A stretch of 64,000 nt of DNA from Roseomonas acroporae (lineage in GTDB: Bacteria > Pseudomonadota > Alphaproteobacteria > Acetobacterales > Acetobacteraceae): contig NZ_JALPRX010000009.1 of assembly GCF_023223525.1 (NCBI RefSeq), forward strand, positions 1-64,000, given 5' to 3'. The notes beneath the pieces were generated by a model, which ran no database searches, was not told the origin of the DNA, and saw nothing but the letters and a program-made list of their open reading frames with translations. A program made the position numbers and the translations under genes. This document shows, in pieces, positions 1 to 10,880 of the stretch (position 1 is its first letter; every line of letters starts with the position of its first letter).

Positions 1-1728
1 GCCGACGCGGGTGGCCGCCTCGGCCAGTTCCTCGTTGGTGATCGGGTCGAGGCCGGGGATCTCGATGCGCGGGATCGGCATGCCGATTAGCTTCTCGATC
101 GCCGCCACCGACTTCACCTCGTCGGCCGTCGCGATGGTGAAGGCGTGGCCCTCGCGCCCGGCGCGGCCGGTCCGGCCGATGCGGTGGACGTAGTCCTCGG
201 CATGGAAGGGCACGTCGAAGTTGAAGACGTGGGAGAGGCCGCCGATGTCGATGCCGCGCGCGGCGACGTCGGAGCAGACCAGCAGCCGCAGCTCGCCGGC
301 CTTGAACTTCTCCAGCGTCGCGAAGCGCACGGACTGCGGCAGGTCGCCGTGCAGCGCGCCCACCGAGAAGCCGTGGCGCGCCAGGCTCTTGTACAGGACG
401 TCGACGTCCCGCTTGCGGTTCGAGAAGATCAGCGCGTTCTGCACGTCCTCGCTGCGGATCAGCCGGCGCAGCGCCTCGCGCTTGTCGTGCTCGCGCACGT
501 AGACGAGGCCGGAGACGATGGTCGTCGCGACCGAGGCCGGGCGCGCGACGGTGATCTCCTTGGGGTTCTGCAGGAAGGCGTCGGCGAGCTTCTTGATCTC
601 CGGCGCCATGGTGGCGGAGAAGAACAGCGTCTGGCGCAGCGGCGGCAGCATCGAGACGATGCGCTCGACATCGGGGATGAACCCCATGTCCAGCATCCGG
701 TCCGCCTCGTCGATCACCAGCAGCTTGCAGTCGGCGAGCAGGATGCGGCCGCGCTCGAACAGGTCGAGCAGGCGACCCGGCGTGGCGATCAGCACGTCCA
801 CGCCCTTCTCCAGCACGGCGCGCTGGTCGCCCATGCTCTCGCCGCCGATCAGCAGCGCGTGCACGAGGTTCAGGTGCTTGCCGTACTTGACGAAGTTCTC
901 GGCCACCTGCAGCGCCAGCTCGCGCGTCGGCTCCAGGATCAGGCTGCGCGGCATGCGCGCCTTGGCGCGGCCGCTGGCCAGGATCTCCAGCATCGGCAGG
1001 GTGAAGCCGGCGGTCTTGCCGGTGCCGGTCTGCGCCACGCCCATCACGTCGCGGCCCATCAGCACGACGGGGATCGCCTGCTCCTGGATCGGCGTCGGGT
1101 AGAGGTAGCCGGTCTCCGTCACCGCCTGCAGGATCGGCTCGGAAAGGCCGAGATCGGCGAAGCGGGTGCGGATCGGCTCGGCCTCGGCGGACGGTGCCTC
1201 GCCGGCCTCCTCGTCGTCCTCGGCCGGCTCGGCCTCGGGCTCGTGGGCCACCGGCTCGGTCCCGGTCGCCCGGGTGGCCGGCTCGGCCTCGGACTCGTGG
1301 GCCACCGGCTCGGTCCCGGTCGCCTGGGGGGCCGGTTCGGCCTCGGGCTCGTGAGCCGCCGCCGTGGCCCCGCTCGCCCGGGCGAGCGGCTCGGCCGCGT
1401 CCGCCTCCGTCGGGGCGGTCTCCGTCGGGACGGGCGCGGTGGCCGCGGTCGCGTCCACGAACTCGGCCGAGCGGGGCCCGGCAGCGGCAGCCTCGGCCGT
1501 TGCGGCGGGGGACGGCACGGGCAGGTCGGGCGTCGCGTCGGCGACCGTCGGCGCGGCCTGCGGGCCGGAAGCCGGCAGGTCGTCCAAGTCGTTGTCGAGC
1601 AGGATGGCGTCGGCCGGGTCGGCGCCCTGCACGTCGAGGGTCAGCTCGGGCAGCAGCAGGGCCTCTTTCCCGGCATCGGCTTCGGGATCGGCCGCCCCTT
1701 GGGTGGTCGTGTCGGACAAGTCGGTCAC
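1..1728 (-). CDS. DEAD-box ATP-dependent RNA helicase, C-terminus cut by window edge
   Basis: This is an ATP-dependent RNA helicase of the DEAD-box family (RhlE/DeaD-like), expected to unwind RNA in ribosome assembly or RNA decay. The minus-strand frame carries the full motif set in order: Q motif (PTPIQEQAI), motif I AQTGTGKT, PTRELALQ, TPGRLLD, DEAD, SAT, ARGIDIG and HRIGRTGRAGREG. The frame is still open at base 1, so the usual basic C-terminal tail lies outside. A GTG at 1728 with AAGGA about 11 nt upstream is the chosen start; another in-frame GTG at 1794 is possible. The N-terminus carries about 180 extra residues, acidic and Ala/Pro/Glu-rich, before the Q motif, partly made of an 18-residue repeat. 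That extension is unlike typical RhlE and is probably disordered. The family assignment is secure, the exact paralogue is not. Confidence 0.93.
   Translation of the reverse strand, partial: MTDLSDTTTQGAADPEADAGKEALLLPELTLDVQGADPADAILLDNDLDDLPASGPQAAPTVADATPDLPVPSPAATAEAAAAGPRSAEFVDATAATAPVPTETAPTEADAAEPLARASGATAAAHEPEAEPAPQATGTEPVAHESEAEPATRATGTEPVAHEPEAEPAEDDEEAGEAPSAEAEPIRTRFADLGLSEPILQAVTETGYLYPTPIQEQAIPVVLMGRDVMGVAQTGTGKTAGFTLPMLEILASGRAKARMPRSLILEPTRELALQVAENFVKYGKHLNLVHALLIGGESMGDQRAVLEKGVDVLIATPGRLLDLFERGRILLADCKLLVIDEADRMLDMGFIPDVERIVSMLPPLRQTLFFSATMAPEIKKLADAFLQNPKEITVARPASVATTIVSGLVYVREHDKREALRRLIRSEDVQNALIFSNRKRDVDVLYKSLARHGFSVGALHGDLPQSVRFATLEKFKAGELRLLVCSDVAARGIDIGGLSHVFNFDVPFHAEDYVHRIGRTGRAGREGHAFTIATADEVKSVAAIEKLIGMPIPRIEIPGLDPITNEELAEAATRVG
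1223..1352. repeat. 54-bp in-frame tandem repeat in the helicase N-terminal extension
   Basis: A 54-bp unit starts at 1223, 1277 and (partial) 1331, with only scattered substitutions. It encodes an 18-residue acidic unit containing AHEPEAEP and ATGTEPV. It lies wholly inside the helicase extension and keeps frame. Confidence 0.85.
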
Positions 1729-2028
1729 AGGGCAGTCGGTTCCTTCGGGGAGGCGGCGGTCGCGATGCCGACCGCACCGCCTGAGGTGCCGCACCGCACG
1801 GTCTCGCAACGGGCGAGAAACCCTTGCCCGGAGGTTCCGGGCGTCGCCTGGTCCATAAAACGCCCGGCATATGCGCCAGCGAGACCGGCAATTCAAGGGT
1901 TTCCGTAGGCGGGGAAAGCCGTGCAGCCATGTCCCGGCACATCCTCCCGCCCGCCGCCGGGCGGCCGGGGCGCGGCTTCGGGACAGCGGCGACGTCGTAC
2001 CCTACATTCTGCCCGTGACGAACCGCCC
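1729..2028. other. Divergent intergenic region between helicase and hydrolase
   Basis: This 300-bp gap separates the leftward helicase from the rightward hydrolase, so it should hold both promoters. It contains a slightly less GC-rich patch near 1850-1900. A 14-bp direct duplication (cccgtgacgaaccg) at 2012-2038 ends at the hydrolase start. No coding sequence is convincing here. Confidence 0.5.
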
Positions 2029-2742
2029 GTGACGAACCGACAGACCCTGCTGCTGCTGCCCGGCCTGCTGTGCGACGACGCGCTCTGGGCCTCGTCGCGC
2101 GCGTCGCTCTCCGACATCGCCGACGGCCTCGTGGCCGACCTGACGCGGGACGACACCGTCGCCGGCATGGCCGGGCGGGCCCTCGCCATGGTGCCGGGCC
2201 GCTTCGCGCTGGCCGCGCTGTCCATGGGCGGCTACGTCGCCTTCGAGATCCTGCGCCGCGCGCCGGAGCGCGTCACGCGGCTCGCGCTGCTCGACACCGC
2301 CGCGCGGCCGGACACGGAGGAGCAGGCGCGGCGCCGGCGCGGCCTGATGTCGCTGTCCCGGCGCGGGCGGTTCCGGGGCGTGACGCCGCACCTGCTGCCG
2401 CAGCTCGTGCATCCGGACCGGGTCGAGGGACCGGTGGGGGAGGCGGTGATCGCGATGGCCGGGCGCGTCGGGCGCGACGCCTTCCTGCGCCAGCAGGCCG
2501 CGATTCTCGGCCGTCCGGATTCGCGGCCTGACCTGCCGGGCATCGCCGTGCCCACCCTGGTCGCGGCCGGCCGGGACGACGCGCTGACGCCGCCGGCACT
2601 GGCCGAGGAGATGGCCTCGGCGATTCCGGGTGCCAGGCTGACGCTGTTCGCGCATTGCGGCCATCTGCCGCCGATGGAGCAGCCCGAGGCGACCGCGGCC
2701 GCGCTGCGCGACTGGCTGTTGGCGCCGACCTCTCCCGCCTGA
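2029..2742 (+). CDS. Alpha/beta hydrolase
   Basis: A cytoplasmic alpha/beta-hydrolase-fold enzyme of 237 residues; the substrate cannot be told. The N-terminus goes directly into the first strand and oxyanion region (LLLLPGLLCDDALW). The nucleophile elbow is ALSMGGY, with Ala in place of the first Gly of GxSxG. The acid is probably an Asp in AAGRDDALTPP and the base the His in HCGHLPPMEQPE, near the C-terminus. Length and motif order fit the family. The GTG at 2029 is chosen because the hydrolase fold starts there; upstream in-frame codons back to 1921 are Arg/Pro-rich and not hydrolase-like. It stands alone, divergent from the helicase. Confidence 0.88.
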   Translation: MTNRQTLLLLPGLLCDDALWASSRASLSDIADGLVADLTRDDTVAGMAGRALAMVPGRFALAALSMGGYVAFEILRRAPERVTRLALLDTAARPDTEEQARRRRGLMSLSRRGRFRGVTPHLLPQLVHPDRVEGPVGEAVIAMAGRVGRDAFLRQQAAILGRPDSRPDLPGIAVPTLVAAGRDDALTPPALAEEMASAIPGARLTLFAHCGHLPPMEQPEATAAALRDWLLAPTSPA

Positions 2743-3317
2743 GGCGGACGGCTGTGCGCCGTCTCCCGACCAGCAAGGATGGCCGAAAGGCGAGGATGGC
2801 AGGGCCGGCGCGCCGGGGGGGCGGCCCTCGATTCGCGGCCGGGAGGGATGCCGGGTCGGGGAGGGGGCGTGGCCGTCCGCGGCGCCGGCGTGGCTCGCGC
2901 CGACCAGCCGGCCACCCGCGGGGGCAGAGGCGCGCCAGGATGGCCGCACGGGCGCCGGGCACGGGGCCGGCCGGGGGGGGGCGACGAGCCCCGGCCGCGA
3001 CAGGCGTGTCGGGGCATGGGCAGAGAATTCAGAGGGAAAGCCGTACATAACCGAATGGAAAGGTGAAATCGGCATATGGACAGGTTTTCCGTCCCCGGTT
3101 TCGGGTCGGCCGCCAATGGTGCAGGACGTCCGTTTCGGATCCGTCTTCCCGCTATGCGTGCAACAATATGCCATCGATAAGGCTTTCGGCGTAATTATCG
3201 ATGGAGTTGCCAGTTCTGGTGGCGGGGGCGCGCGGCTGCTCCCAGTGTCTCGGCGAAGGCCACCCGACAGACTCGTCGTGGAAACGGGCCGGCCTTCGCC
3301 TTTCCCGGCGAGCCGAC
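2743..3317. other. Non-coding stretch; GC-rich then AT-richer, with a perfect 10-bp inverted repeat
   Basis: Bases 2743-3040 are extremely GC-rich and low in complexity. From about 3040 to 3230 the composition drops noticeably. At 3171-3180 and 3195-3204 lie perfect inverted 10-mers (ccatcgataa and ttatcgatgg) around a 14-nt spacer. This could be an operator or hairpin; no T-run follows, so it is not a standard terminator. Open frames here lack recognisable protein features. Confidence 0.4.
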
Positions 3318-3524
3318 CTAGTCGAGCCAGCCCCTGGCAAGGCGGCCAACCAGCATCTCGACCTCGTCCTCGGGGGTGTGCAACTCGCCCGTCAGGATCG
3401 CCCGAAGGTAGTCAACCACCCGCAGCGCGAGCATGGACTGGACCGGCTCCTGTGTCCGCGTGCGGGCATTCATCTCTACTGTCTCGAGTCGGCGCAATGC
3501 CACCTGACGAGGCAGATCGTTCAT
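3318..3524 (-). CDS. Small hypothetical protein (68 aa)
   Basis: I do not recognise this protein. It begins MNDLPRQVALRRLETVEMNA and is a soluble, charged, probably helical protein of 68 residues without signal or membrane segment. The ATG at 3524 is preceded by GGGGAG about 7 nt upstream, a good ribosome binding site, and this is the main evidence that it is real. A longer in-frame start at 3557 lacks such a site. It lies alone in a lower-GC island between the hydrolase and the sterol desaturase, which could reflect acquired DNA. A chance open frame is possible. Confidence 0.5.
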   Translation of the reverse strand: MNDLPRQVALRRLETVEMNARTRTQEPVQSMLALRVVDYLRAILTGELHTPEDEVEMLVGRLARGWLD

Positions 3525-4210
3525 CGGTTGCTCCCCACCGATCCAAGGCATCAACACAGAAAATACAACTCAAGGATGCGTCTCGCGGCATACTGCACTA
3601 GCGAACAGGTTAACTTCAAGACACTGGTCGTTGCCAAATGCATTACGTGGCATCCATAACCTCGGGAATATTGTTGGCGCCGGGCGGCATGCCGACAAAA
3701 AAAGATCACGACTAAAATTCTGGAGTATTTCTCCTGCGGGGAAAGCACTTCGTTTCGAACGGATTCAGGCTGGCCGGCACCGGTTGTTTCCTGGGCGTGA
3801 TGAGGATTCCGGGTTGTGGAGGCGCGCCGAAGGATCGCTGCTACTTTGCGGCACTCCCTCCCGATGCAAGAGGCCCGCGCCGCGCAGCCCACGCCGGATA
3901 CACTGCTCGATGCGGCCCGTCGCCGCGCGTGGAATCCGGTGCCGGCCATCCGTCGCCGGCATCTGTGGCGGCGATGCCACGGCGATGTCGGAAGGCTGGC
4001 GGGGCAGTCGCTCCCCCGGCAGCGATCCGGCCGGCGCGACGGGGCGAAGCGGTCGGGGCATCGGCGCATGGGCCGGCCCGGAGGAGTGGACAGGACCCGG
4101 GGGAGGGGTGCCGGCGGCGGCGGCGGCGGACAGTGACGGCGGCGCAACGCCGAAAGCCCGCGTCATCCGCCGATCATGTGTCCGGCGCGCCGCCGGTGTA
4201 GGATGCCGCC
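3525..4210. other. Intergenic region without a supported gene
   Basis: The part up to about 3790 is distinctly AT-richer than the rest of the window (for example gactaaaattctggagtatt near 3708). The remainder is GC-rich and repetitive. Frames are open on both strands after 3800, but they show only Arg/Pro/Ala-rich composition typical of antisense frames in GC-rich DNA. I see no gene in it. Confidence 0.45.
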
Positions 4211-5203
4211 ATGCTGAACGACCTCTATGCCGCCCTTTCCGGCGCCTACACCGCCAGCATCGAGTGGGTGTTCGAGGGCGCCGTCATCCCCGCCCTCTAC
4301 GCCCTCGGCCTGATGGAGTGGGCGGAGGACGCCTTCGACTGGACCGGCTTCGCCTTCTTCGGGCTGGTGCAGGTGCTGGTGGTCTACGCCGTCTGCCGGC
4401 CGCTGGAGGCGTGGCGGCCGGTGGAGCGCTGGGCGGACCGGCGCGTGGTCTGGAGCGACGTGGCCTACACGCTGCTCACCCGGCTCGGCCTGCTGCCGCT
4501 GATCGCCTTCGTGGCGTTCGCCTCCGCCCAGTCCGCGCTGAACGGCTGGCTGGTCGGGCACGGGCTGGTGATGCCGACGCTGGACAGCCTCATCCCCGGC
4601 CTGCGCGACTACCCGCTGCTGGCGCTGCTGCTCTACCTCGTGATCCTCGATTTCGGCGCCTACGTCATGCACTGGCTCCAGCACCACCTGCCCTGGTGGT
4701 GGGCGCTGCACTCCGTCCATCACGCGCAGCAGCAGATGACCTTCTGGACCGACGACCGGAACCACATCCTGGACGAGGTGATCAGCGCCTGCTGGACCGG
4801 CGCGCTGGCGCTGCTGATCGGCGTGCCGCCGGCGCAGTTCCCGGTGATCGTGCTGCTGAGCCGGCTGGTGGAGGCGCTGAGCCACGCCAATGTCCGCCTC
4901 TCCTTCGGGCGGATCGGCGAGCGGCTGCTGGTCTCGCCGCGCTTCCACCGCCTGCACCACGGCGTGCTCTCCGTCGGCGAGCGGGGGCGCAACTACGCCG
5001 TGCTGTTCCCGGTCTGGGACTGGATCTTCGGTACCGCCGACTTCGACCGCAGCCGCTACCCGCGCACCGGCGACCCCGAGGCGCTGGAGGAGGTGACGCG
5101 CGGCAGCTGGTTCCAGCAGCAGGTGGCCGGGATGCGCCAGCTCGGCGCGGCGGTGTGGCGCAGCCTGCGCTGGCGCGGCGGCGAGCGGCCCAGGACGGGT
5201 TGA
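4211..5203 (+). CDS. Sterol desaturase / fatty acid hydroxylase family protein
   Basis: A membrane di-iron enzyme of the fatty acid hydroxylase superfamily, 330 residues, that would oxidise a lipid or carotenoid substrate. The histidine clusters are visible: HWLQHH at residues 154-159, HSVHH at 167-171 and HRLHH further down, as required for the di-iron site. Hydrophobic helices occur at about 45-62, 88-106 and 133-150, and between the second and third His clusters. The ATG at 4211 gives an N-terminus similar in layout to bacterial sterol-desaturase homologues. It stands alone, converging on the fructose PTS operon with about 100 bp between stop codons. The family is certain, the substrate unknown. 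Confidence 0.9.
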   Translation: MLNDLYAALSGAYTASIEWVFEGAVIPALYALGLMEWAEDAFDWTGFAFFGLVQVLVVYAVCRPLEAWRPVERWADRRVVWSDVAYTLLTRLGLLPLIAFVAFASAQSALNGWLVGHGLVMPTLDSLIPGLRDYPLLALLLYLVILDFGAYVMHWLQHHLPWWWALHSVHHAQQQMTFWTDDRNHILDEVISACWTGALALLIGVPPAQFPVIVLLSRLVEALSHANVRLSFGRIGERLLVSPRFHRLHHGVLSVGERGRNYAVLFPVWDWIFGTADFDRSRYPRTGDPEALEEVTRGSWFQQQVAGMRQLGAAVWRSLRWRGGERPRTG

Positions 5204-5302
5204 CCGGCCCACCCGCCGGTGCCGCGCGGCGCGGCCGGACACCGGACGGACCATCGCCCGGGCGCGCCGGAGCCGCGCCGCCGGCGCGGGGACCCGGCCC
5301 CG

Positions 5303-7030
<1,728 letters not shown>

Positions 7031-7348
7031 GCTGCTCTCCAAGGCGGCGCGCGGGCCGCGGTTCCTGTTGCCAAAGGCGGCGCCCGCGCCGCCGTTCGTG
7101 TTGCCAAGGCGGCGCCCGCGCCGCCGTTCGTGTCGGGCGTTCCGTCGGCCGGTCGGGCGATGCGGCCGGTGCGGCGGGCCACGCCGCCCGCGAATCCGGC
7201 CCCGCGGGGAGAGGCCGGGAAGGCCGGCCCGGGGCGGGCGGCCCGCCGCCACGCCCCGGGGGGCCTGCCGGGTTCCGGACGGGGCGATCGGGCACGCCCC
7301 GTCCGCTCGGCAAACGATGGCCGGCAAGCGATGGCCGGATGCCGGCGC
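7031..7348. repeat. fruK-fruA intergenic region with duplicated hairpin unit
   Basis: No gene. A unit of about 33 bp (gttgccaaaggcggcgcccg and onward) is duplicated at 7067-7099 and 7100-7131. Each copy contains a perfect hairpin (ggcggcg, short loop, cgccgcc). A shorter direct repeat (gatggccgg) occurs near 7317 and 7330. Lying inside the operon, these could act as mRNA-stability or partial-termination elements. Confidence 0.6.
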
Positions 7349-8302
7349 TCAGGCGGCGGCGATCTCCACCCGCGCCGACAGCGCCTCCACCACCGCCGGA
7401 GTCGGCAGGTTCGGGCCGGGGCGGCCGAGCTTGGCCACGGCGAAGGCGGTGCCGAGCCGCGCCACGCGCTCCAGCCCGGCCTCCTCGCGCAGCGCCGCCA
7501 CGATCCCGGCCACCATCGCGTCGCCCGCGCCCACCGTGCTCAGCGCGCCGTCGCGGCCCGACCCCACCGCCGGCAGCCGCGCCCGCAGCGCGCCCTCGGC
7601 GGCGACGAACACCGCGCCCTCCTCGCCCAGCGAGACCACGACGAGCCCGATGCCGCGGCCGCGCAGCGCGTTCGCCGCCAGCACGATCTCCGTCAGGGTC
7701 GGCAGCGGCGCGCCCGCCCACTCCTCCAGCTCGTGCCGGTTGGGCTTGATGCACCAGGGCAGCCGGTCGGCGGCGAGGGCGGCGGCCAGCGCCGGACCGC
7801 TCGCGTCCAGCACCACGCGCAGCCCGCGCTCGCGCAGCCGCGCGACCAGCGCGGCGTAGGTGTCGGGCGCGATCCCGACCGGCAGGCTGCCGGCCAGCAC
7901 GACGAGGTCGCCCGGCGCCGTGCCGTCGGTGATGGCCGGACCCAGCTCGGCCAGGGCGGCGGGCAGCACGGCAGGTCCGGGCAGGTTGATGTCGGTGGTG
8001 CCGGCCGGATCGAGCAGCTTGACGTTGATCCGCGTCTCGCCGGGGACGCGTACGAAGCGGTCGGCGATGCCCTTGGCGGCGAGCAGGCGCTCGAAGATCG
8101 CCGTGTTGTCGGCCCCGAGGAAGCCGGTGGCGGCGACCGGCACGCCCCAGTCGGCGAGGCAGCTCGCCACGTTCACCCCCTTGCCGCCGGCGTCGTGGCG
8201 CACGGCGCGGGCGCGGTGCACCGCGCCGGGGCGCAGCGCGTCCAGCGTCACGGTGGCATCCACCGCGGGGTTCGGCGTGACGGTGACGACGATGCCGCTC
8301 AT
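7349..8302 (-). CDS. fruK: 1-phosphofructokinase
   Basis: A PfkB-family sugar kinase of 317 residues that converts fructose 1-phosphate to fructose 1,6-bisphosphate in the cytoplasm. The start (IVVTVTPNPAVDATV) is typical of FruK. The GGKGVNVA loop is present, and the C-terminal signature STVGAGDAMVAG carries the catalytic Asp. Its ATG at 8302 overlaps the stop of the upstream EIIA-HPr-EI gene by four bases (ATGA), so the two are translationally coupled. The neighbouring PTS genes supply its substrate. Confidence 0.96.
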   Translation of the reverse strand: MSGIVVTVTPNPAVDATVTLDALRPGAVHRARAVRHDAGGKGVNVASCLADWGVPVAATGFLGADNTAIFERLLAAKGIADRFVRVPGETRINVKLLDPAGTTDINLPGPAVLPAALAELGPAITDGTAPGDLVVLAGSLPVGIAPDTYAALVARLRERGLRVVLDASGPALAAALAADRLPWCIKPNRHELEEWAGAPLPTLTEIVLAANALRGRGIGLVVVSLGEEGAVFVAAEGALRARLPAVGSGRDGALSTVGAGDAMVAGIVAALREEAGLERVARLGTAFAVAKLGRPGPNLPTPAVVEALSARVEIAAA

Positions 8303-10836
8303 GGCGTGCCCTCCCTCGCGGTTCCTTCCAGCGCCCGCACCTCGGCGGCGGTCCCGGCCGCCAGGGCGCGGTCCGCGAGGTCGCGCAGCGCGGCGGCGTC
8401 GCTGCCGCGCAGCCGCGCCTTCACCGCCGGGATGTCGCGCGGCGTCATCGAGAGCTCGTTCACGCCGAGCCCGGTCAGCAGCGCCGCCCCCAGCGGCTCC
8501 CCGGCCAGCCCGCCGCAGACGCCGACCCAGCGCTCCCGCCGCCGCGCGCCCTCCACCGTGGCGCGGATCAGGCGCAGCACGGCCGGGTGCAGCCCCTCGG
8601 CCTCGGCGGCGAGGTCGGGGTTCTGGCGGTCGATGGCGAGGGTGTACTGGGTCAGGTCGTTGGTGCCGATCGAGAAGAAGTCGACGTGCTCGGCGAGGAT
8701 GTCCGCCATCGCGGCGGCGGCGGGCACCTCGACCATGATGCCGAGCGGCACGGCGGGGGCGTCCAGTTCCGCGCGCACCCGCTCGCAGGCGGCGCGCAGC
8801 CGGGTCACCTCGGGCACCGAGGTGATCATCGGGAACATGATCTGCAGCGCCTCGTGGTTCGGCGCCTCCTTCGCGGCGCGGTAGAGGGCGCGCAGCTGCG
8901 GCTCCAGCAGGTCCGGCCGGCGCAGCAGCAGCCGCGCGCCGCGCACGCCGAGGAACGGGTTCTCCTCGTGCGGCAGCGCCAGGTGCGCCACCTGCTTGTC
9001 GCCGCCGATGTCGAGGGCGCGCACGATCAGCGGCCGGCCCTCCAGGGCGCGCAGCATGCCGCGATAGGTCTCGAACTGCTCCTCCTCGGTCGGCGTGTCG
9101 CCGCGCTCGAGGAACAGGAACTCGGTGCGCATCAGCCCGACGCCCTCGGCGCCCTGGGCGAGCGCCAGCGGCACCTGGTCCGGCCGGTTGACGTTGGCGC
9201 CGATCGCCACCGTGTGGCCGTCCCGCGTGCGGGCGGGCAGGGCGCGCTGGGCGGCCTCCTCGGCGCGCTGCGCGGCGAGTGCCGTGATCCAGGCGCGGGC
9301 GGAGGCGAGGTCGGCGGGGGAGGGGTCGAGCCAGAGCCGGCCCGCCTGCCCGTCCACGATGGCCGTGGCGCCGTTGCGCAGCGCCAGCACCTCCGGCCCG
9401 CAGGCGACGGCGGCCGGCAGGCCGAGGGTGCGCGCCAGGATGGCGGTGTGCGAGGTCGGCCCGCCCTGCGCCGTCGCCAGCCCCACCACGCGCTCCATGT
9501 CGAGCCCGGCGGTGTCGGAGGGCGACAGGTCGGCCGCGACGACGATGCAGGGATGCGGCGGCAGCTCGGCCAGCGAGCCGGCTTCGAGCGAGGGGTCGAT
9601 GCGGGTCAGCACGCGCCGGCCGACGTCGCGCAGGTCGGCGGCGCGGGCGGCGAGGACGGGGTTGCCGAGCGCGGCGAGCTGCCCGGCCATCTGCTCCACC
9701 GCCTGCCACCAGGACCAGGCGACGCCGTGCCCCGCCACCATGAGCTGGCAGGCGAGGGTGATGAGGTCGGTGTCCTGCAGCAGCTCGCCCTGCGCCCGGA
9801 AAATGGCGGCGTCGGCGGCGCCGAGGCGGCGCGTCACGTCGTCCACCATCGCCGCCAATTGCTGCCGGGTGGCCGTGATGGCGGCGTGCAGCCGGTTGCC
9901 GCCCTCGGTGAGCGGCACGGGGTCGTCGGGCACCGCCGGCTCGGCGGCGGCGAGGACGTGCAGCGTGCCGATGGCGAGGCCGGGGCTGGCGGGCAGGCCG
10001 GCGACCGCGGTGGCGCCGGACGGTCCGGGCGGGGTCCAGCCCTGGACGGGGGCGGCGGCGGCGCGCTCGGCGGCCAGCGCCGCGCCGGCCTTCTCGGCGG
10101 CGGAGAGCCCCTCGACCACGCCCCGGAAGCGGCGCAGCGCGGCGGCGGCGTCGGTGCCGGCGGCGGAGAGGGTGACGGCGTCGCCCGCCTTCAGCCCGAG
10201 CTGGAGCAGGGCCACGAGGTTGCGCGGGTCCGCCGCCTCGTTGCCGTGGCGGACCTGGAGGCGGACGCCGGACTGCCGCGCCGCCTCCACCCAGGCCGCG
10301 GCCGGGCGGGCATGCAGGCCGGTCGGGTAGTCCACCACCCAGTCGAGGCGCTCGGTGAGGTCCCCGGCCGGCGCGGCGGCGGGGGTGGCGGCGTCCTCGC
10401 CCAGCGCGGCGGCGATGGCGGCGGGATCGGCGGTGCGGAACAGCGCCGCGAGCCGCGCCTCGTCCTGGATCAGCCGGGTCAGGCGGCGGAGGATGTCGAT
10501 ATGGGTGTCGGAGCGCGCCGCGATCGCCACGACGAGATGCGCGGCCTGGCCCGGATTCCAGTCCAGCCCGGCCGGCACCTGGAGCACGGCGATGCCGTCG
10601 CGCCGCACGAGGTGGCGGTCGTCCACCATGCCGTGCGGGATGGCGACGCCGTGGCCGAGGAAGGTGTTCGCCACTGCCTCGCGCCGGAGAATGCTGTCGG
10701 CATAGGCCGGATCGACGCAGCCGCCGGCGGCCAGGAGCTGGCAGGCCTCGCGGATCGCCGCCGCCTTGTCCGCCGGGCTGGCGTCCAGGCGGATGAATTG
10801 CGCCGGCAGCAACGCGGCTGGTGCGATGGACACCAT
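8299..10836 (-). CDS. fruB: Fused fructose PTS EIIA-HPr-EI (multiphosphoryl transfer protein)
   Basis: This protein of 845 residues passes phosphate from phosphoenolpyruvate to the fructose permease. Domains in order: EIIA (about 1-148, phospho-His68 in GVAIPHG), HPr (about 163-245, His175 in TGLHARPA) and EI (about 275-845, His463 in GGPTSHTAILA, plus C-terminal PEP-binding motifs). HPr lacks the HprK-type Ser environment typical of Gram-positives. It is the first gene of the fru operon, reading leftward from a regulatory region containing a palindromic LacI-type operator. All three phosphorylatable histidines are intact, so it appears fully functional and self-sufficient for fructose. Confidence 0.96.
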   Translation of the reverse strand: MVSIAPAALLPAQFIRLDASPADKAAAIREACQLLAAGGCVDPAYADSILRREAVANTFLGHGVAIPHGMVDDRHLVRRDGIAVLQVPAGLDWNPGQAAHLVVAIAARSDTHIDILRRLTRLIQDEARLAALFRTADPAAIAAALGEDAATPAAAPAGDLTERLDWVVDYPTGLHARPAAAWVEAARQSGVRLQVRHGNEAADPRNLVALLQLGLKAGDAVTLSAAGTDAAAALRRFRGVVEGLSAAEKAGAALAAERAAAAPVQGWTPPGPSGATAVAGLPASPGLAIGTLHVLAAAEPAVPDDPVPLTEGGNRLHAAITATRQQLAAMVDDVTRRLGAADAAIFRAQGELLQDTDLITLACQLMVAGHGVAWSWWQAVEQMAGQLAALGNPVLAARAADLRDVGRRVLTRIDPSLEAGSLAELPPHPCIVVAADLSPSDTAGLDMERVVGLATAQGGPTSHTAILARTLGLPAAVACGPEVLALRNGATAIVDGQAGRLWLDPSPADLASARAWITALAAQRAEEAAQRALPARTRDGHTVAIGANVNRPDQVPLALAQGAEGVGLMRTEFLFLERGDTPTEEEQFETYRGMLRALEGRPLIVRALDIGGDKQVAHLALPHEENPFLGVRGARLLLRRPDLLEPQLRALYRAAKEAPNHEALQIMFPMITSVPEVTRLRAACERVRAELDAPAVPLGIMVEVPAAAAMADILAEHVDFFSIGTNDLTQYTLAIDRQNPDLAAEAEGLHPAVLRLIRATVEGARRRERWVGVCGGLAGEPLGAALLTGLGVNELSMTPRDIPAVKARLRGSDAAALRDLADRALAAGTAAEVRALEGTAREGTP

Positions 10837-10880
10837 GGCGAACGGCCCTCCCCGACTTTCGATCCCATCCTGCCTATCTG

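Noticed and set aside
3672-3706. Hairpin followed by an A-run near 3672-3706 as a terminator
   Set aside because: The A-run follows the stem on the plus strand. On the minus strand the T-run precedes the stem, the wrong order, so it is not a standard intrinsic terminator.
3551-4166. Possible small genes on either strand before the sterol desaturase
   Set aside because: Translations are Arg/Pro-rich, with no ribosome binding site and no motif.
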